Assembly (NCBI RefSeq): GCF_905171765.1
Contig: NC_053393.1
Span: 187,267,921-187,331,920, forward strand
Reading direction: 5' to 3'
Source: Bufo bufo
Lineage: Eukaryota > Chordata > Amphibia > Anura > Bufonidae
DNA length: 64,000 bases
A model generated the notes under the pieces. The model searched no databases. It worked only from the letters and a program-made list of their open reading frames with translations, and was not told where the DNA came from. Of the stretch, positions 32,201 to 42,950 are shown in pieces (the stretch's first letter is position 1; the number at the start of each line of letters is the position of its first letter). A program made the translations under genes and the position numbers.

Positions 32201-32342
32201 TGAACGTGTATTCAGCACAGCAGGGGGCGTCATTACAGACAAACGCAGCCGCCTGTCTACAGCCAATGTGGACAAGCTGACGTTCATAAAAATGAACCAG
32301 GCATGGATCCCACAGGACCTGTCCATCCCTTGTGCAGATTAG
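29221..32342 (+). pseudogene. hAT family A transposase, one frameshifting deletion
   Basis: From ATG 29221 a frame of 717 codons: basic Gly/Arg-rich head, acidic/Ser-rich region, BED zinc finger at about residues 276-330 (VVCTLCHQ and TRHLHAKHE supply the Cys and His ligands), first catalytic region HLATDTWTSKHGQG (about residue 495), VVCDNGRN (about 626) and CLAHVLNLVVQKF. At about 31328 a 37-bp segment present in the sister gene is missing; it encoded the conserved DVPTRWNS motif and the loss shifts the frame, ending at 31374. The rest is open in another frame to 32342 with YWFATLLDPRYK and the dimerisation part FWVSKLSTWPEL...SERVFSTAGG (third acidic residue in SER). The acidic linker between LALSG and LAHMSDY is also deleted, in frame. 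Otherwise well preserved, so recently dead. Confidence 0.93.
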
Positions 32343-35300
32343 ACATTAACTACCTCCCCTTAACCATATATTATTGTACTCTAGGGCACTTCCTCATTCA
32401 ATCCTATTTTTATTTTCATTTTACCATGATATTGCGGGGCAACCCAAAGTTGAATGAACCTCTCCTCTGTCTGGGTCCCGGGGCCTAAAAATATCTGACA
32501 GTGGCCTGTTCCAGTGGTGGGTGACATGAAGCCTGATTCTCTGCTATGACATGAAGACTGATACTCTGCTGACATGAAGCCTGAATCTCTGTTATGGGAC
32601 CTCTCTCCTCTGCCTGGGTGCCTGGGCCTAAATGTGTGACAGTGGCCTGTTCCAGTGGTGGGTGACATGAAGCCTGATTCTCTGCTATGACATGAAGACT
32701 GATTCTCTGCTGACATGAAGCCTGAATCTCTGTTATGGGACCTCTCTCCTCTGCCTGGGTGCCTGGGCCTAAATATGTGACAGTGGCCTGTTCCAGTGGT
32801 GGGTGACGTGAAGCCTGATTCTCTGCTATGACATGAAGACTGATTCTCTGCTGACATGAAGCCAGATTCTCTGTTACGGGACCTCTCTCCTCTGCCTGTG
32901 TGCCTGGGCCTAAATATCTGACAATGGACTGTTCCAGTGTTGGGTGACGTAAAGCCTGATTCTCTGCTATGACATGCAGACTGATTCTCTGCTGACATGA
33001 AGCCAGATTCTCTGTTACGGGACCTCTCTCCTCTGCCTGGGTGCCTCGGCCTAAATATCTGACAATGGACTGTTCCAGTGGTGGGTGACGTAAAGCCTGA
33101 TTCTCTGCTAGGACATGCAGACTGATTCTCTGCTGACATGAAGCCAGATTCTCTGTTAGGGGACCTCTCTCCTCTGCCTTGGTGCCTCGGCCTAAATATC
33201 TGACAATGGACTGTTCCAGTGTTGGGTGACGTAAAGCATGATTCTCTGCTAGGACATGCAGACTGATTCTCTGCTGACATGAAGCCAGATTCTCTGTTAC
33301 GGGACCTCTCTCCTCTGCCTGGGTGCCTGGGCCTAAATATCTGACAATGGACTGTTCCAGTGTTGGGTGACGTAAAGCATGATTTTCTGCTATGACATGC
33401 AGACTGATTCTCTGTTGACATGAAGCCAGATTCTCTGTTACGGGACCTCTCTCCTCTGTCTGGGTGCCTGGGCCTAAATATCTGACAATGGACTGTTCCA
33501 GTGTTGGGTGACGTAAAGCATGATTCTCTGCTATGACATGCAGACTGATTCTCTGCTGACATGAAGCCTGAATCTCTGTTATGGGACCTCTCTCCTCTGT
33601 CTGGGTGCCGGGGCTAAAAATATCTGACAGTGGCCTGTTCCAGTGGTGGGTGACGTGAAGCGTGATTCTCTGCTATGACATGAAGACTGATTCTTTGCTG
33701 ACATGAAGCCAGATTCTCTGTTACGGGACCTCTCTCCTCTGCCTGGGTGCCTGGGCCTAAATATCTGACAATGGACTGTTTCAGTGTTGGGTGACGTAAA
33801 GCATGATTCTCTGCTATGACATGCAGACTGATTCTCTGCTGACATGATGCCTGAATCTCTGTTATGGGACCTCTCTCCTCTGTCTTGGTGCCGGGGCCTA
33901 AAAATATGTGACAGTGGCCTGTTCCAGTGGTGGGTGACGTGAAGCATGATTCTCTTCTATGACATGAAGACTGATTCTCTGCTGACATGAAGACAGATTC
34001 TCTGTTACGGGACCTCTCTCCTCTGCCTGGGTGCCTGGGCCTAAATATCTGACAATGGACTGTTCCAGTGTTGGGTGACGTAAAGCATGATTCTCTGCTA
34101 GGACATGCAGACTGATTCTCTGCTGACATGAAGCCAGATTCTCTGTTACGGGACCTCTCTCCTCTGCCTGGGTGCCTGGGCCTAAATATCTGACAATGGA
34201 CTGTTCCAGTGTTGGGTGACGTAAAGCATGATTCTCTGCTATGACATGCAGACTGATTCTCTGCTGACATGAAGCCTGAATCTCTGTTATGGGACCTCTC
34301 TCCTCTGTCTGGGTGCCGGGGCTAAAAATATCTGACAGTGGCCTGTTCCAGTGGTGGGTGACGTGAAGCGTGATTCTCTGCTATGACATGAAGACTGATT
34401 CTTTGCTGACATGAAGCCAGATTCTCTGTTACGGGACCTCTCTCCTCTGCCTGGGTGCCTGGGCCTAAATATCTGACAATGGACTGTTTCAGTGTTGGGT
34501 GACGTAAAGCATGATTCTCTGCTATGACATGCAGACTGATTCTCTGCTGACATGATGCCTGAATCTCTGTTATGGGACCTCTCTCCTCTGTCTTGGTGCC
34601 GGGGCCTAAAAATATGTGACAGTGGCCTGTTCCAGTGGTGGGTGACGTGAAGCATGATTCTCTTCTATGACATGAAGACTGATTCTCTGCTGACATGAAG
34701 ACAGATTCTCTGTTACGGGACCTCTCTCCTCTGCCTGGGTGCCTGGGCCTAAATATCTGACAATGGACTGTTCCAGTGTTGGGTGACGTAAAGCATGATT
34801 CTCTGCTAGGACATGCAGACTGATTCTCTGCTGACATGAAGCCAGATTCTCTGTTACGGGACCTCTCTCCTCTGCCTGGGTGCCTGGGCCTAAATATCTG
34901 ACAATGGACTGTTCCAGTGTTGGGTGACGTAAAGCATGATTCTCTGCTATGACATGCAGACTGATTCTCTGCTGACATGAAGCCTGAATCTCTGTTATGG
35001 GACCTCTCTCCTCTGTCTGGGTGCCGGGGCCTAAAAATATCTGACAGTGCCTGTTCCAGTGGTGGGTGACGTGAAGCCTGATTCTCTGCTATGACATGAA
35101 GACTGATTCTTTGCTGACATGAAGCCAGATTCTCTGTTACGGGACCTCTCTCCTCTGCCTGGGTGCCTGGGCCTAAATATCTGACAATGGACTGTTCCAG
35201 TGTTGGGTGACGTAAAGCATGATTCTCTGCTATGACATGCAGACTGATTCTCTGCTGACATGAAGCCTGAATCTCTGTTATTGGACCTCTCTCCTCTGTC

Positions 35301-35389
35301 TGGGTGCCGGGGCCTAAAAATATCTGACAGTGGCCTGTTCCAGTGGTGGGTGACGTGAAGCCTGATTCTCTGCTATGACATGAAGACTG

Positions 35390-36042
35390 GGAAGACAATG
35401 TAATAGAGCAGCACGAAATGCCAGCAGAATGCTTGGATGTATAGGGAGAGGTATAAGCAGTAGAAAGAGTGAAGTGCTTATGCCGCTGTACAGAACACTA
35501 GTGAGACCTCACTTGGAGTATTGTGCGCAGTACTGGAGGCCATATCTCCAGAAGGATATAGATACTCTAGAGAGAGTTCAGAGAAGAGCTACTAAACTAG
35601 TACATGGATTGCAGAATAAAACTTACCACGAAAGGTTAAAGGACCTTAATATGTATAGCTTGGAAGAAAGAAGAGACAGAGGGGATATGATAGAAACTTT
35701 TAAATACATAAAGGAAATCAACTCGGTAAAGGAGGAGAGCATATTTAAAAGAAGAAAAACTACCACAAGAGGACACAGTTTTAAATTAGAGGGGCAAAGG
35801 TTTAAAAGTAATATAAGGAAGTATTACTTTACTGAGAGAGTAGTGGATGCATGGAATAGCCTTCCTGCAGAAGTGGTAGCTGCAAATACAGTGAAGGGGT
35901 TTAAGCATGCATGGGATAGGCATAAGGCCATCCTTTATATAAGATAAGGGCCGGGGGCTATCCATAGTATTCAGTATATTGGGCAGACTAGATGGGCCAA
36001 ATGGTTCTTATCTGCCGACACATTCTATGTTTCTATGTTTCT
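35390..36042 (+). mobile_element. CR1-group LINE 3' fragment inside the array
   Basis: About 653 bp inserted in one array unit (before ATTCTTTGCTGACATG at 36043). It ends in TTTCTATG 8-mers, the CR1-type tail. Target duplication not evident. It differs in sequence and tail from the copy at 18561-20484, so it is a separate family. Confidence 0.88.
35429..35947 (+). pseudogene. CR1-group reverse transcriptase C-terminal end
   Basis: A 172-codon frame collinear with the last third of the protein at 18563-20278: MPLYRTLVRPHLEYCAQYW, RVQRRATKLVHGL, RRDRGDMIETFKYI and AWNSLPAEVV. The catalytic FADD part is missing because of 5' truncation. The frame is uninterrupted to its stop at 35945-35947. Confidence 0.85.
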
Positions 36043-36516
36043 ATTCTTTGCTGACATGAAGCCAGATTCTCTGTTACGGGACCTCCCTCCTCTGCCTGGG
36101 TGCCTAGGCCTAAATATCTGACAATGGACTGTTCCAGTGTTGGGTGACGTAAAGCATGATTCTCTGCTATGACATGCAGACTGATTCTCTGCTGACATGA
36201 AGCCAGATTCTCTGTTATGGGACCTCTCTACTCTGCCTGGGTGCCTGGGCCCAAATATCTGACAATGTACTGTTCCAGTGTTGGGTGACGTAAAGCCTGA
36301 TTCTCTGCTATGACATGCAGACTGATTCTCTGCTGACATGAAGCCAGATTCTCTGTTACGGGACCTCTCTCCTCTGCCTGGGTGCCGGGGCCTAAATATA
36401 TGACAATGTACTGTTACAGTAGTGAGTGACGTGAAGCCAGATTCTCTGCTATGGCATGAAGAGACTGATTCTCTGCTGACATGAAGCCAGATTTTCTGCT
36501 ATGGGACCTCTCTCCA

Positions 36517-36735
36517 ATTGATATTGGTTAATTTTTATTTATTTTATTTTTATTTTTATTCATTTCCCTATCCACATTTGTTTGCAGGGGATTTAACTAC
36601 ATTTTGCTGCCTTTTGCAGCCCTCTAGCCCTCAGCCTTTTAAGTGCCGAAAAGTTCGGGTCCCCATTGACTTCAATGGGGTTCGGGTTCGGCCGAACTTC
36701 TCGAACCTGAACATCCAGGTGTTCGCTCAACTCTA
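36517..36735. promoter_or_regulatory. hAT family A right terminus
   Basis: Contains the self-complementary CCCCATTGACTTCAATGGGG, then GGTTCGGCCGAACTTC and the terminal GTGTTCGCTCAACTCTA. Matches 16386-16620 in reverse. Confidence 0.65.
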
Positions 36736-36743
36736 CTCAAGAG
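36736..36743. repeat. Right target-site duplication CTCAAGAG
   Basis: Copy of 27321-27328. Confidence 0.95.
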
Positions 36744-37769
36744 CTGTCACTATCAGTGACGCAAGCCATCATTAGTCTGAAAAAAACGAAAAACAAACCC
36801 AGGGATAGCAAAAACATTAGGCATGGCCAAAACAACTGTTTGGAACATTCTTAAAAAGAAGTAATGCACCGGTGAGCTCAGCAACACCAAAAGACCCGGA
36901 AGACCATGGAAAACAACTGTGGTGGATGACCGAAGAATTCTTTCCCTGGTGAAGAAAACACCATTCACAACAGTTGGCCAGATCAAGAACACTCTCCTGG
37001 AGGTAGGTGTATGTGTGTCAAAATCAACAATCAAGAGAAGACTGAAATTCACCAGAGTGAATACAGAGGGTTCACCACAAGATGTAAACCATTGGTGAGC
37101 CTCAAAAACAGGAAGGACAGATTAGAGTTTGCCAAACGACATCTAAAAAAGCCTTCACAGTTCTGGAACAACATCCTATGGACAGATGAGACCAAGATCA
37201 ACTTGTACCAGAGAGATGGGAAGAGAAGAGTATGGAGAAGGAAATGAACTGCTCATGATCATAAGCATACCACCTCATCAGTGTAGCATGGTGGTGGTAG
37301 TGTCATGGCGTGGGCATGTATGGCTGCCAATGGAACTGGTTCTCTTGTATTTATTGATGATGTGACTGCTGACAAAAGCAGCAGGATGAATTCTGAAGTG
37401 TTTCGGGCAATATTATCTGCTCATATTCAGCCAAATACTTCAGAACTCATTGAATGGCGCTTCACAATGCAGATGGGCAATGACCCAAAGCATACTGCAA
37501 AAGCAACCAAAGAGTTTTTTAAGGGAAAGAAGTGGAATGCTATGCAAGGGCCAAGTCAATCACCTGACCTGAATCCGATTGAGCATGCATTTTACTTGCT
37601 GAAGACAAAACTGAAGGGAAAATGCCCCAAGAACAAGCAGGAACTGAAGACAGTTGCAGTAGAGGCCGGGCAGAGCATCACCAGGGATGAAACCCAGCGT
37701 CTGGTGATGTCTATGCGCTCCAGACTTCAGGCTGTAATTGACTGCAAAGGATTTGCAACCAAGTATTAA
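36744..37769 (+). pseudogene. Tc1 transposase, main part, with stops
   Basis: Continuation of the gene begun at 27314. The first helix-turn-helix region shows AVTISDASHH and KTLGMAKTTVWNIL, then RPGRPWKTTVVDDRRI linker, TPFTTVGQIKNTL second helix set, ILWTDETKINLYQ (first catalytic Asp), MGNDPKHTAKATKEFF (second) and SPDLNPIEHAFY (third acidic), ending CKGFATKY. Stops interrupt it near 37247 (TGA) and 37285 (TAG), with small changes near 36870 and 37035. Dead even without the hAT insertion. Confidence 0.88.
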
Positions 37770-38023
37770 AAAGTGAAAGTTTGATTTATGATTATTATTC
37801 TGTCCCATTACTTTTGGACCCTTAACAAGTGGTAGGCACATATGCAAACTGTTGTAATTCCTACACCGTTCACCTGATGTGGATGTAAATATCCTCAAAT
37901 TAAAGCTGACAGTCTGCAGTTAAAGCACATCTTGTTCGTTTCATTTCAAATCCATTGTGGTGGTGTATAGAGCCAAAAATGTTAGAATTGTGTTGGTGTC
38001 CCAATATTTATGGACCTGACTGT

Positions 38024-38024
<1 letters not shown>

Positions 38025-38064
<40 letters not shown>
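38025..38064. repeat. (AT)n microsatellite
   Basis: About 20 AT dinucleotides between the Tc1 end and the PLE start. Confidence 0.9.
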
Positions 38065-38068
<4 letters not shown>

Positions 38069-38125
38069 TCCAGAAAAACAGGCGGCACTCCAAGAGATAA
38101 AAGAAAGTGAATCTTTATTCACCCA

Positions 38126-38170
38126 GGTGGTGCAACGTTTCGGCTCTACACTTGAGACTTTTTCAAGCAA
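38126..38170 (-). other. Hammerhead-like module, PLE left arm
   Basis: Complement reads TTGCTTGAAAAAG, a weak stem, GCCGAAACGTTGC. Mirror copy at 41808-41855. Confidence 0.3.
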
Positions 38171-39312
38171 TGATACAACTCAAATCACAGCATTATATAC
38201 AGGTGAAGCAATTAGCATATCGACATGTGATTCCACACTCCACCCAGTGGGTGTGTTACAAATCATAACAATCATATGTGAACACAAATGTAAACATCGC
38301 TGAGCAGCAATACATAAAGTGCAGATCAGTTAAAAAATGTATATACTATACATATCATACATATGGAGACTAGAGGCACTTGCCACAAATATCTAAACAG
38401 GAATTGATCTAACCGATCCGTGCAATGTAATGTGATATATTATATACAGGAGGATAGGACAGAGATGAGGGGCGATCGAACAAACATACCAGGAGGGCGA
38501 GGTGATTCCTGTCATGCCGCTGTTCGGCGTTGTGTATCAATCAGTGCGCAGACGTAGCGCAGCACCAATCCGGGATATGCAAGTCTGAGGCGTCCGGTGT
38601 CATCAGGCCAGGCTGCAGCGTCATCTCTCTGAGTCAGAACGACTACCCCCAGGCGCATGCCCAGTGGAGAGCAACCTGCTGACGGCGCCATCTTGCTTGA
38701 GGGAAAAGGACAACTGTAACGAAGCACTCAGTGTAGCGCATCTAACCCACATTGTAACGGGTATAGGCAACTCAGAAAGACAGGGGTCACCTGGTAACCA
38801 TGGTGTCCATCTGTGTTTATCCAAGTGAGACCCCATCATGACCACGGAACCGCGGCCTATACAGGGATACCACTAGGATTACTGAGAGCCATCCTACCCA
38901 AGAGGGATCTCCTCTAGTGGGCACACAGATGCCACAGAATGCAAATAACGTATACATATCGTGTCGCCCAGGCTTGCTATAATGATCGAACAATCCCAAG
39001 GTGCTTGTAAAATTAAAAAACGTACAATGTACACAGGAAAAAATATACAACCATCATGAGTAGAAAAAATAACAAAAGGACAAGGCGTCCAAAGTAACCC
39101 TCTCCTATACGGTATGCCGCGATCATCCCAATCAGATCCGTCATTCCTCCTGTAGTGAAGTGTAGGTGATCTGTGTAAAGAACAGAAAAAACATTATTAT
39201 ACTATAAGGCATGAAAAAAAAAAATATATATATTCTTTGAGTTATATAACTCTCCTAGTGTATACATGTGACACCTACTGGCATCCATCGTGACTCAGGA
39301 GGCAAGCCACCC

Positions 39313-40600
39313 CTACAGAACATCCCCAAAGTTGTACTCTACATTTAATCCATAGGGTTTCAGGCTGCCCAACCTGTGAATCCAGTTGAGCTCCCTACGC
39401 CTCAATGTCCTCGATCTATCTCCGCCTCGTCTAGGTTGGGGAATATGGTCCACTATCCAACATCTCAGGTCACTTTCCTTATGCTTGAGTTCCGTAAAAT
39501 GCTTGGACACCGGTAGGTCCAGCCGTTTTTTACGGATACTCAAGCGATGGTTGTTTAGGCGTGTCTTGAGTTCAGTGGTCGTCTCGCCTACATATAATAA
39601 GTTGCATGGGCAGGATAATACATAGACAACGTGACTGGAGTCACAGGTTAGATGAAATGAGATTTGATAAGATACCCCAGTGCCAGGATGTATAAAAGTC
39701 CTCCCCTTGCGGATGTATTTGCAGTTAACGCAATTGAGGCAGGGATAACAACCCAAACCCAATTGCGTTAACGTGGTCTGTCTCAAGGATCCTTTCGAGC
39801 CAATATCCGCCTCGACTAACTGATCCTTCAGATTTCTGGATCGACGGTAGGAGAGAAGAGGTGGACGCTGAAATTCTGGGATATCACTAAAGCATGAGCC
39901 TAATAGGCCCCAATGCTTTTTTAGGATTCTGTTAACTGAGGAACTATGCTCACCATATACAGAGATGAACGGAATCCTGTCCGCGTTGCGGACAGTTTTT
40001 CGTTTTGTCAGTAAATCCGCCCTTTCCAAATTGTGCACTCTGTTGATGTGTTCTTTCAGCAGTCGTTTAGGATAGCCCCTATCCTGAAATTTCAGGGCCA
40101 TGGAGCCCAAGGTCTCATCTAATTTGGTCTCATCAGACACCACTCGCTTGACCCTGAGAAACTGGGAAAAAGGCAATGATTGAATCATTTTCCTTGGATG
40201 GGAACTATTAAAGCAAAGCAAGGTATTCGTATCGGTGGGTTTCGTATACAGTGTATAGCACTCCTTCCTTGAGCACCACTTTGGTGTCTAAAAACTGGAT
40301 CTCAGTCGTGGAGTGAATCAGGGTGAACTGCAGATCCGGATCATGGCTATTAAGAAAGCCATGGAAATCGACCAATTCAGCCTCAGAACCCGTCCATATG
40401 AGGAAGATGTCGTCGATGTATCGCCACCACCTCAGTACATGTCTGAAGTGGTGGGATAGATAGACGACATCTTCCTCATAACAGCGCATAAAGATATTTG
40501 CGTAGGTAGGGGCCACATGAGACCCCATTGCCACGCCACGCTGCTGCAGATTAAATGTGTCTCTGAACAATTGAGGCGTAGGGAGCTCAACTGGATTCAC
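39313..40600 (-). pseudogene. PLE reverse transcriptase / GIY-YIG endonuclease, 5'-truncated
   Basis: Minus-strand frames 40600-40208 and 40221-39313 join by one frameshift near 40215. The first has RGVAMGSHVAPTYANIF and the catalytic WWRYIDDIFLIW of PLE reverse transcriptases. The second has the Cys-rich linker (CYPCLNCVNCKY) and a GIY-YIG endonuclease (HVVYVLSCPCNLLYVGET, then LKTRLNNHRLSI) ending LKPYGLNVEYNFGDVL. This pairing of reverse transcriptase with GIY-YIG is diagnostic for Penelope-like elements. The N-terminal half, including the earlier reverse transcriptase blocks, is cut off at the inversion junction. Confidence 0.92.
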
Positions 40601-41807
40601 AGGTTGGGCAGCCTGAAACCCTATGGATTAAATGTAGAGTACAACTTTGGGGATGTTCTGTAGGGGTGGCTTGCCTCCTGAGTCACGATGGATGCCAGTA
40701 GGTGTCACATGTATACACTAGGAGAGTTATATAACTCAAAGAATATATTTATTTATTTTTTTCATGCCTTATAGTATAATAATGTTTTTTCAGTTCTTTA
40801 CACAGATCACCTACACTTCACTACAGGAGGAATGACGGATCTGATTGGGATGATCGCGGCATACCGTATAGGAGAGGGTTACTTTGGACGCCTTGTCCTT
40901 TTGTTATTTTTTCTACTCATGATGGTTGTATATTTTTTCCTGTGTACATTGTAAGTTTTTTAATTTTACAAGCACCTTGGGATTGTTCGATCATTATAGC
41001 AAGCCTGGGCGACACGATATGTATACGTTATTTGCATTCTGTGGCATCTGTGTGCCCACTAGAGGAGATCCCTCTTGGGTAGGATGGCTCTCAGTAATCC
41101 TAGTGGCATCCCTGTATGGGCCGCGGTTCCGTGGTCATGATGGGGTCTCACTTGGATAAACACAGATGGACACCATGGTTACCAGGTGACCCCTGTCTTT
41201 CTGAGTTGCCTATACCCGTTACAATGTGGGTTAGATGCGCTACACTGAGTGCTTTGTTACAGTTGTCCTTTTCCCTCAAGCAAGATGGCGCCGTCAGCAG
41301 GTTGCTCTCCACTGGGCATGCGCCTGGGGGTAGTCGTTCTGACTTAGAGAGATGACGCTGCAGCCTGGCCTGATGACACCGGACGCCTCAGACTTGCATA
41401 TCCCGGATTGGTGCTGCGCTACGTCTGCGCACTGATTGATACACAACGCCGAACATCGGCATGACAGGAATCACCTCGCCCTCCTGGTATGTTTGTTCGA
41501 TCGCCCCTCATCTCTGTCCTATCCTCCTGTATATAATATATCACATTACATTGCACGGATCGGTTAGATCAATTCCTGTTTAGATATTTGTGGCAAGTGC
41601 CTCTAGTCTCCATATGTATGATATGTATGGTATATACATTTTTTTAACTGATCTGCACTTTATGTATTGCTGCTCAGCGATGTTTATATTTGTGTTCACA
41701 TATGATTGTTATGATTTGTAACACACCCACTGGGTGGAGTGTGGAATCACATGTCGATATGCTAATTGCTTCACCTGTATATAATGCTGTGATTTGAGTT
41801 GTATCAT

Positions 41808-41855
41808 TGCTTGAAAAAGTCTCAAGTGTAGAGCCGAAACGTTGCACCACCTGGG
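41808..41855 (+). other. Hammerhead-like module, PLE right arm
   Basis: TTGCTTGAAAAAG, weak stem, GAGCCGAAACGTTGC, then GAATAAAGG about 20 bp on. Confidence 0.3.
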
Positions 41856-41995
41856 TGAATAAAGGTTCACTTTCTTTTATCTCTTGGAGTGCCGCCGGTT
41901 TTTCTGGATCTACACATTGGGGTAAGAAGCCTATTCCCCTTGGGACGTGCACCCTAACTTCAACTGATTTTGTACCAGTGCCGCCTTTTTTCCTT

Positions 41996-41998
<3 letters not shown>

Positions 41999-42030
<32 letters not shown>
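41999..42030. repeat. (AT)n microsatellite
   Basis: About 16 AT dinucleotides separating the two PLE copies. Confidence 0.9.
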
Positions 42031-42035
<5 letters not shown>

Positions 42036-42094
42036 TGTAAAGCAGAGCAGCACTCCAAAATTGTGATAAAAAAGGATGTGTTTATTCACCCATA

Positions 42095-42141
42095 AGTGAC
42101 GTTACGTTTCGGCTCCAACATGAAGCCTTTCTCAAGCAATG
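42095..42141 (-). other. Hammerhead-like module, PLE 2 pseudo-LTR
   Basis: Complement: CTTGAGAAAGGCTTC, loop, GGAGCCGAAACG, TAA, CGTC. GGCTTC pairs with GGAGCC; ACG-TAA-CGT forms a 3-bp helix III before a C, as in a GUC cleavage site. Confidence 0.4.
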
Positions 42142-42950
42142 TGAACAATGAAAAATGAACATATATATCGTGAAAGGAAGTGACATTATCAAATTAAAGT
42201 GCTTAAAAATTAAGCTGGCGTTAACCCATGCCAGCGTGAATGACATTATAAATACATCAAAATATTACAATTCATCATAAAACGTGTGTAATCCATGGTA
42301 CAATACAGTAAAACAATATCATGTGTCTATACAAGGTTAGTGCAAAATCACTCTGCACATGCGATGCATAAAAAATTGCTCCCAACAATAAATCGTTAAA
42401 AAAGACAATTGCAATTCATTATACATGGGGGATGGTAGAACCACATGGCGGTGGGCGTAGGTAAAGGCACATAACAAGGCAACTTACAAATCCCCATTGT
42501 GACTCGATTGTTGAGCACGGCGTGCCGAAATCTCCAGCGCGCATGAGCCAAGAGGTCCATCATGCAAACATCATGTAAAAGCATCATCATAAACACACGC
42601 CTGCGCAGTAATCAGTACTCCTCCAAAGCCGCCATCTTGGAAGAGGTAAAACACAGGTCAGACGCCGCTAATATGCAGCGTCATCACCTATTTAAACCCC
42701 TATTCGGACAGCAGCAAAAACATACTGATCATACAATCGGCAGACTGTTACTTATAAGATCCTCTGTATCCAACAGAAAGTACCATCAGGCACCAGCCGT
42801 TGAAACATCTACAGGGGACACCATGTAGGATGAGCCGAGTCACCAGCATTCCCACGTAGCATTAACCCTGCTGATCCCGTAACATAATGAGGGATCTCCT
42901 CATACCATCACAATCATACTTATGAGACTGAACAACTATAGTATCACAGG

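Larger units (their letters stand above)
32455..36516. repeat. Tandem array, about 141-152 bp unit, ~24 copies, split by a CR1-group fragment
   Basis: GGGACCTCTCTCCTCTG recurs about 24 times. A common unit of 141 bp equals 47 codons, so the minus strand stays open for up to 393 codons (32381-33562) and 358 codons (34322-35398). The segment around 33560-34265 is repeated almost exactly 708 bp later (five units), a higher-order duplication. Confidence 0.95.
27329..36735 (+). mobile_element. Giant hAT element, family A, complete ends (9407 bp)
   Basis: Ends TAGGGATGAGCAAACCC and (complement) TAGAGTTGAGCGAACACC, with the 8-bp duplication CTCAAGAG. Order: terminus, promoter-like block, 69-81 bp array (~4 units), 296-299 bp array (3 units), transposase gene (+), 141-152 bp array (~24 units, with a CR1-group fragment inside), terminus. 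Sister of 16386-25224. Confidence 0.95.
26957..38022 (+). mobile_element. Tc1 transposon split by a giant hAT
   Basis: Terminal repeats with AGTCAGGTCC and near-identical sequence through GGCTCTATACACCACCACAAT at both ends; flanked by TA (26955-26956, 38023-38024). Removing the hAT (27329-36735) and one target copy leaves about 1.65 kb, the usual Tc1 size. The break falls at the start of the transposase gene. Confidence 0.92.
38065..41998 (-). mobile_element. Penelope-like element folded as a palindrome
   Basis: Left arm 38065-about 39403 (minus orientation) and right arm about 40571-41912 (plus orientation) are near-identical reverse complements, over 1.3 kb each. The loop, 39404-40570, holds the reverse transcriptase fragment. 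The arms include the 3' untranslated pseudo-LTR and the last ~30 codons of the ORF. The junction at 40570-40581 shows the shared word ATTGAGGCGTAG. AT tracts lie on both sides. Confidence 0.85.

Noticed and set aside
32381..35398. Long minus-strand open frames (393 and 358 codons) as protein-coding genes
   Set aside because: They are tandem 47-residue translations of a satellite unit whose length is a multiple of three; no domain, no start context and no conservation outside the array. Kept only as a finding.
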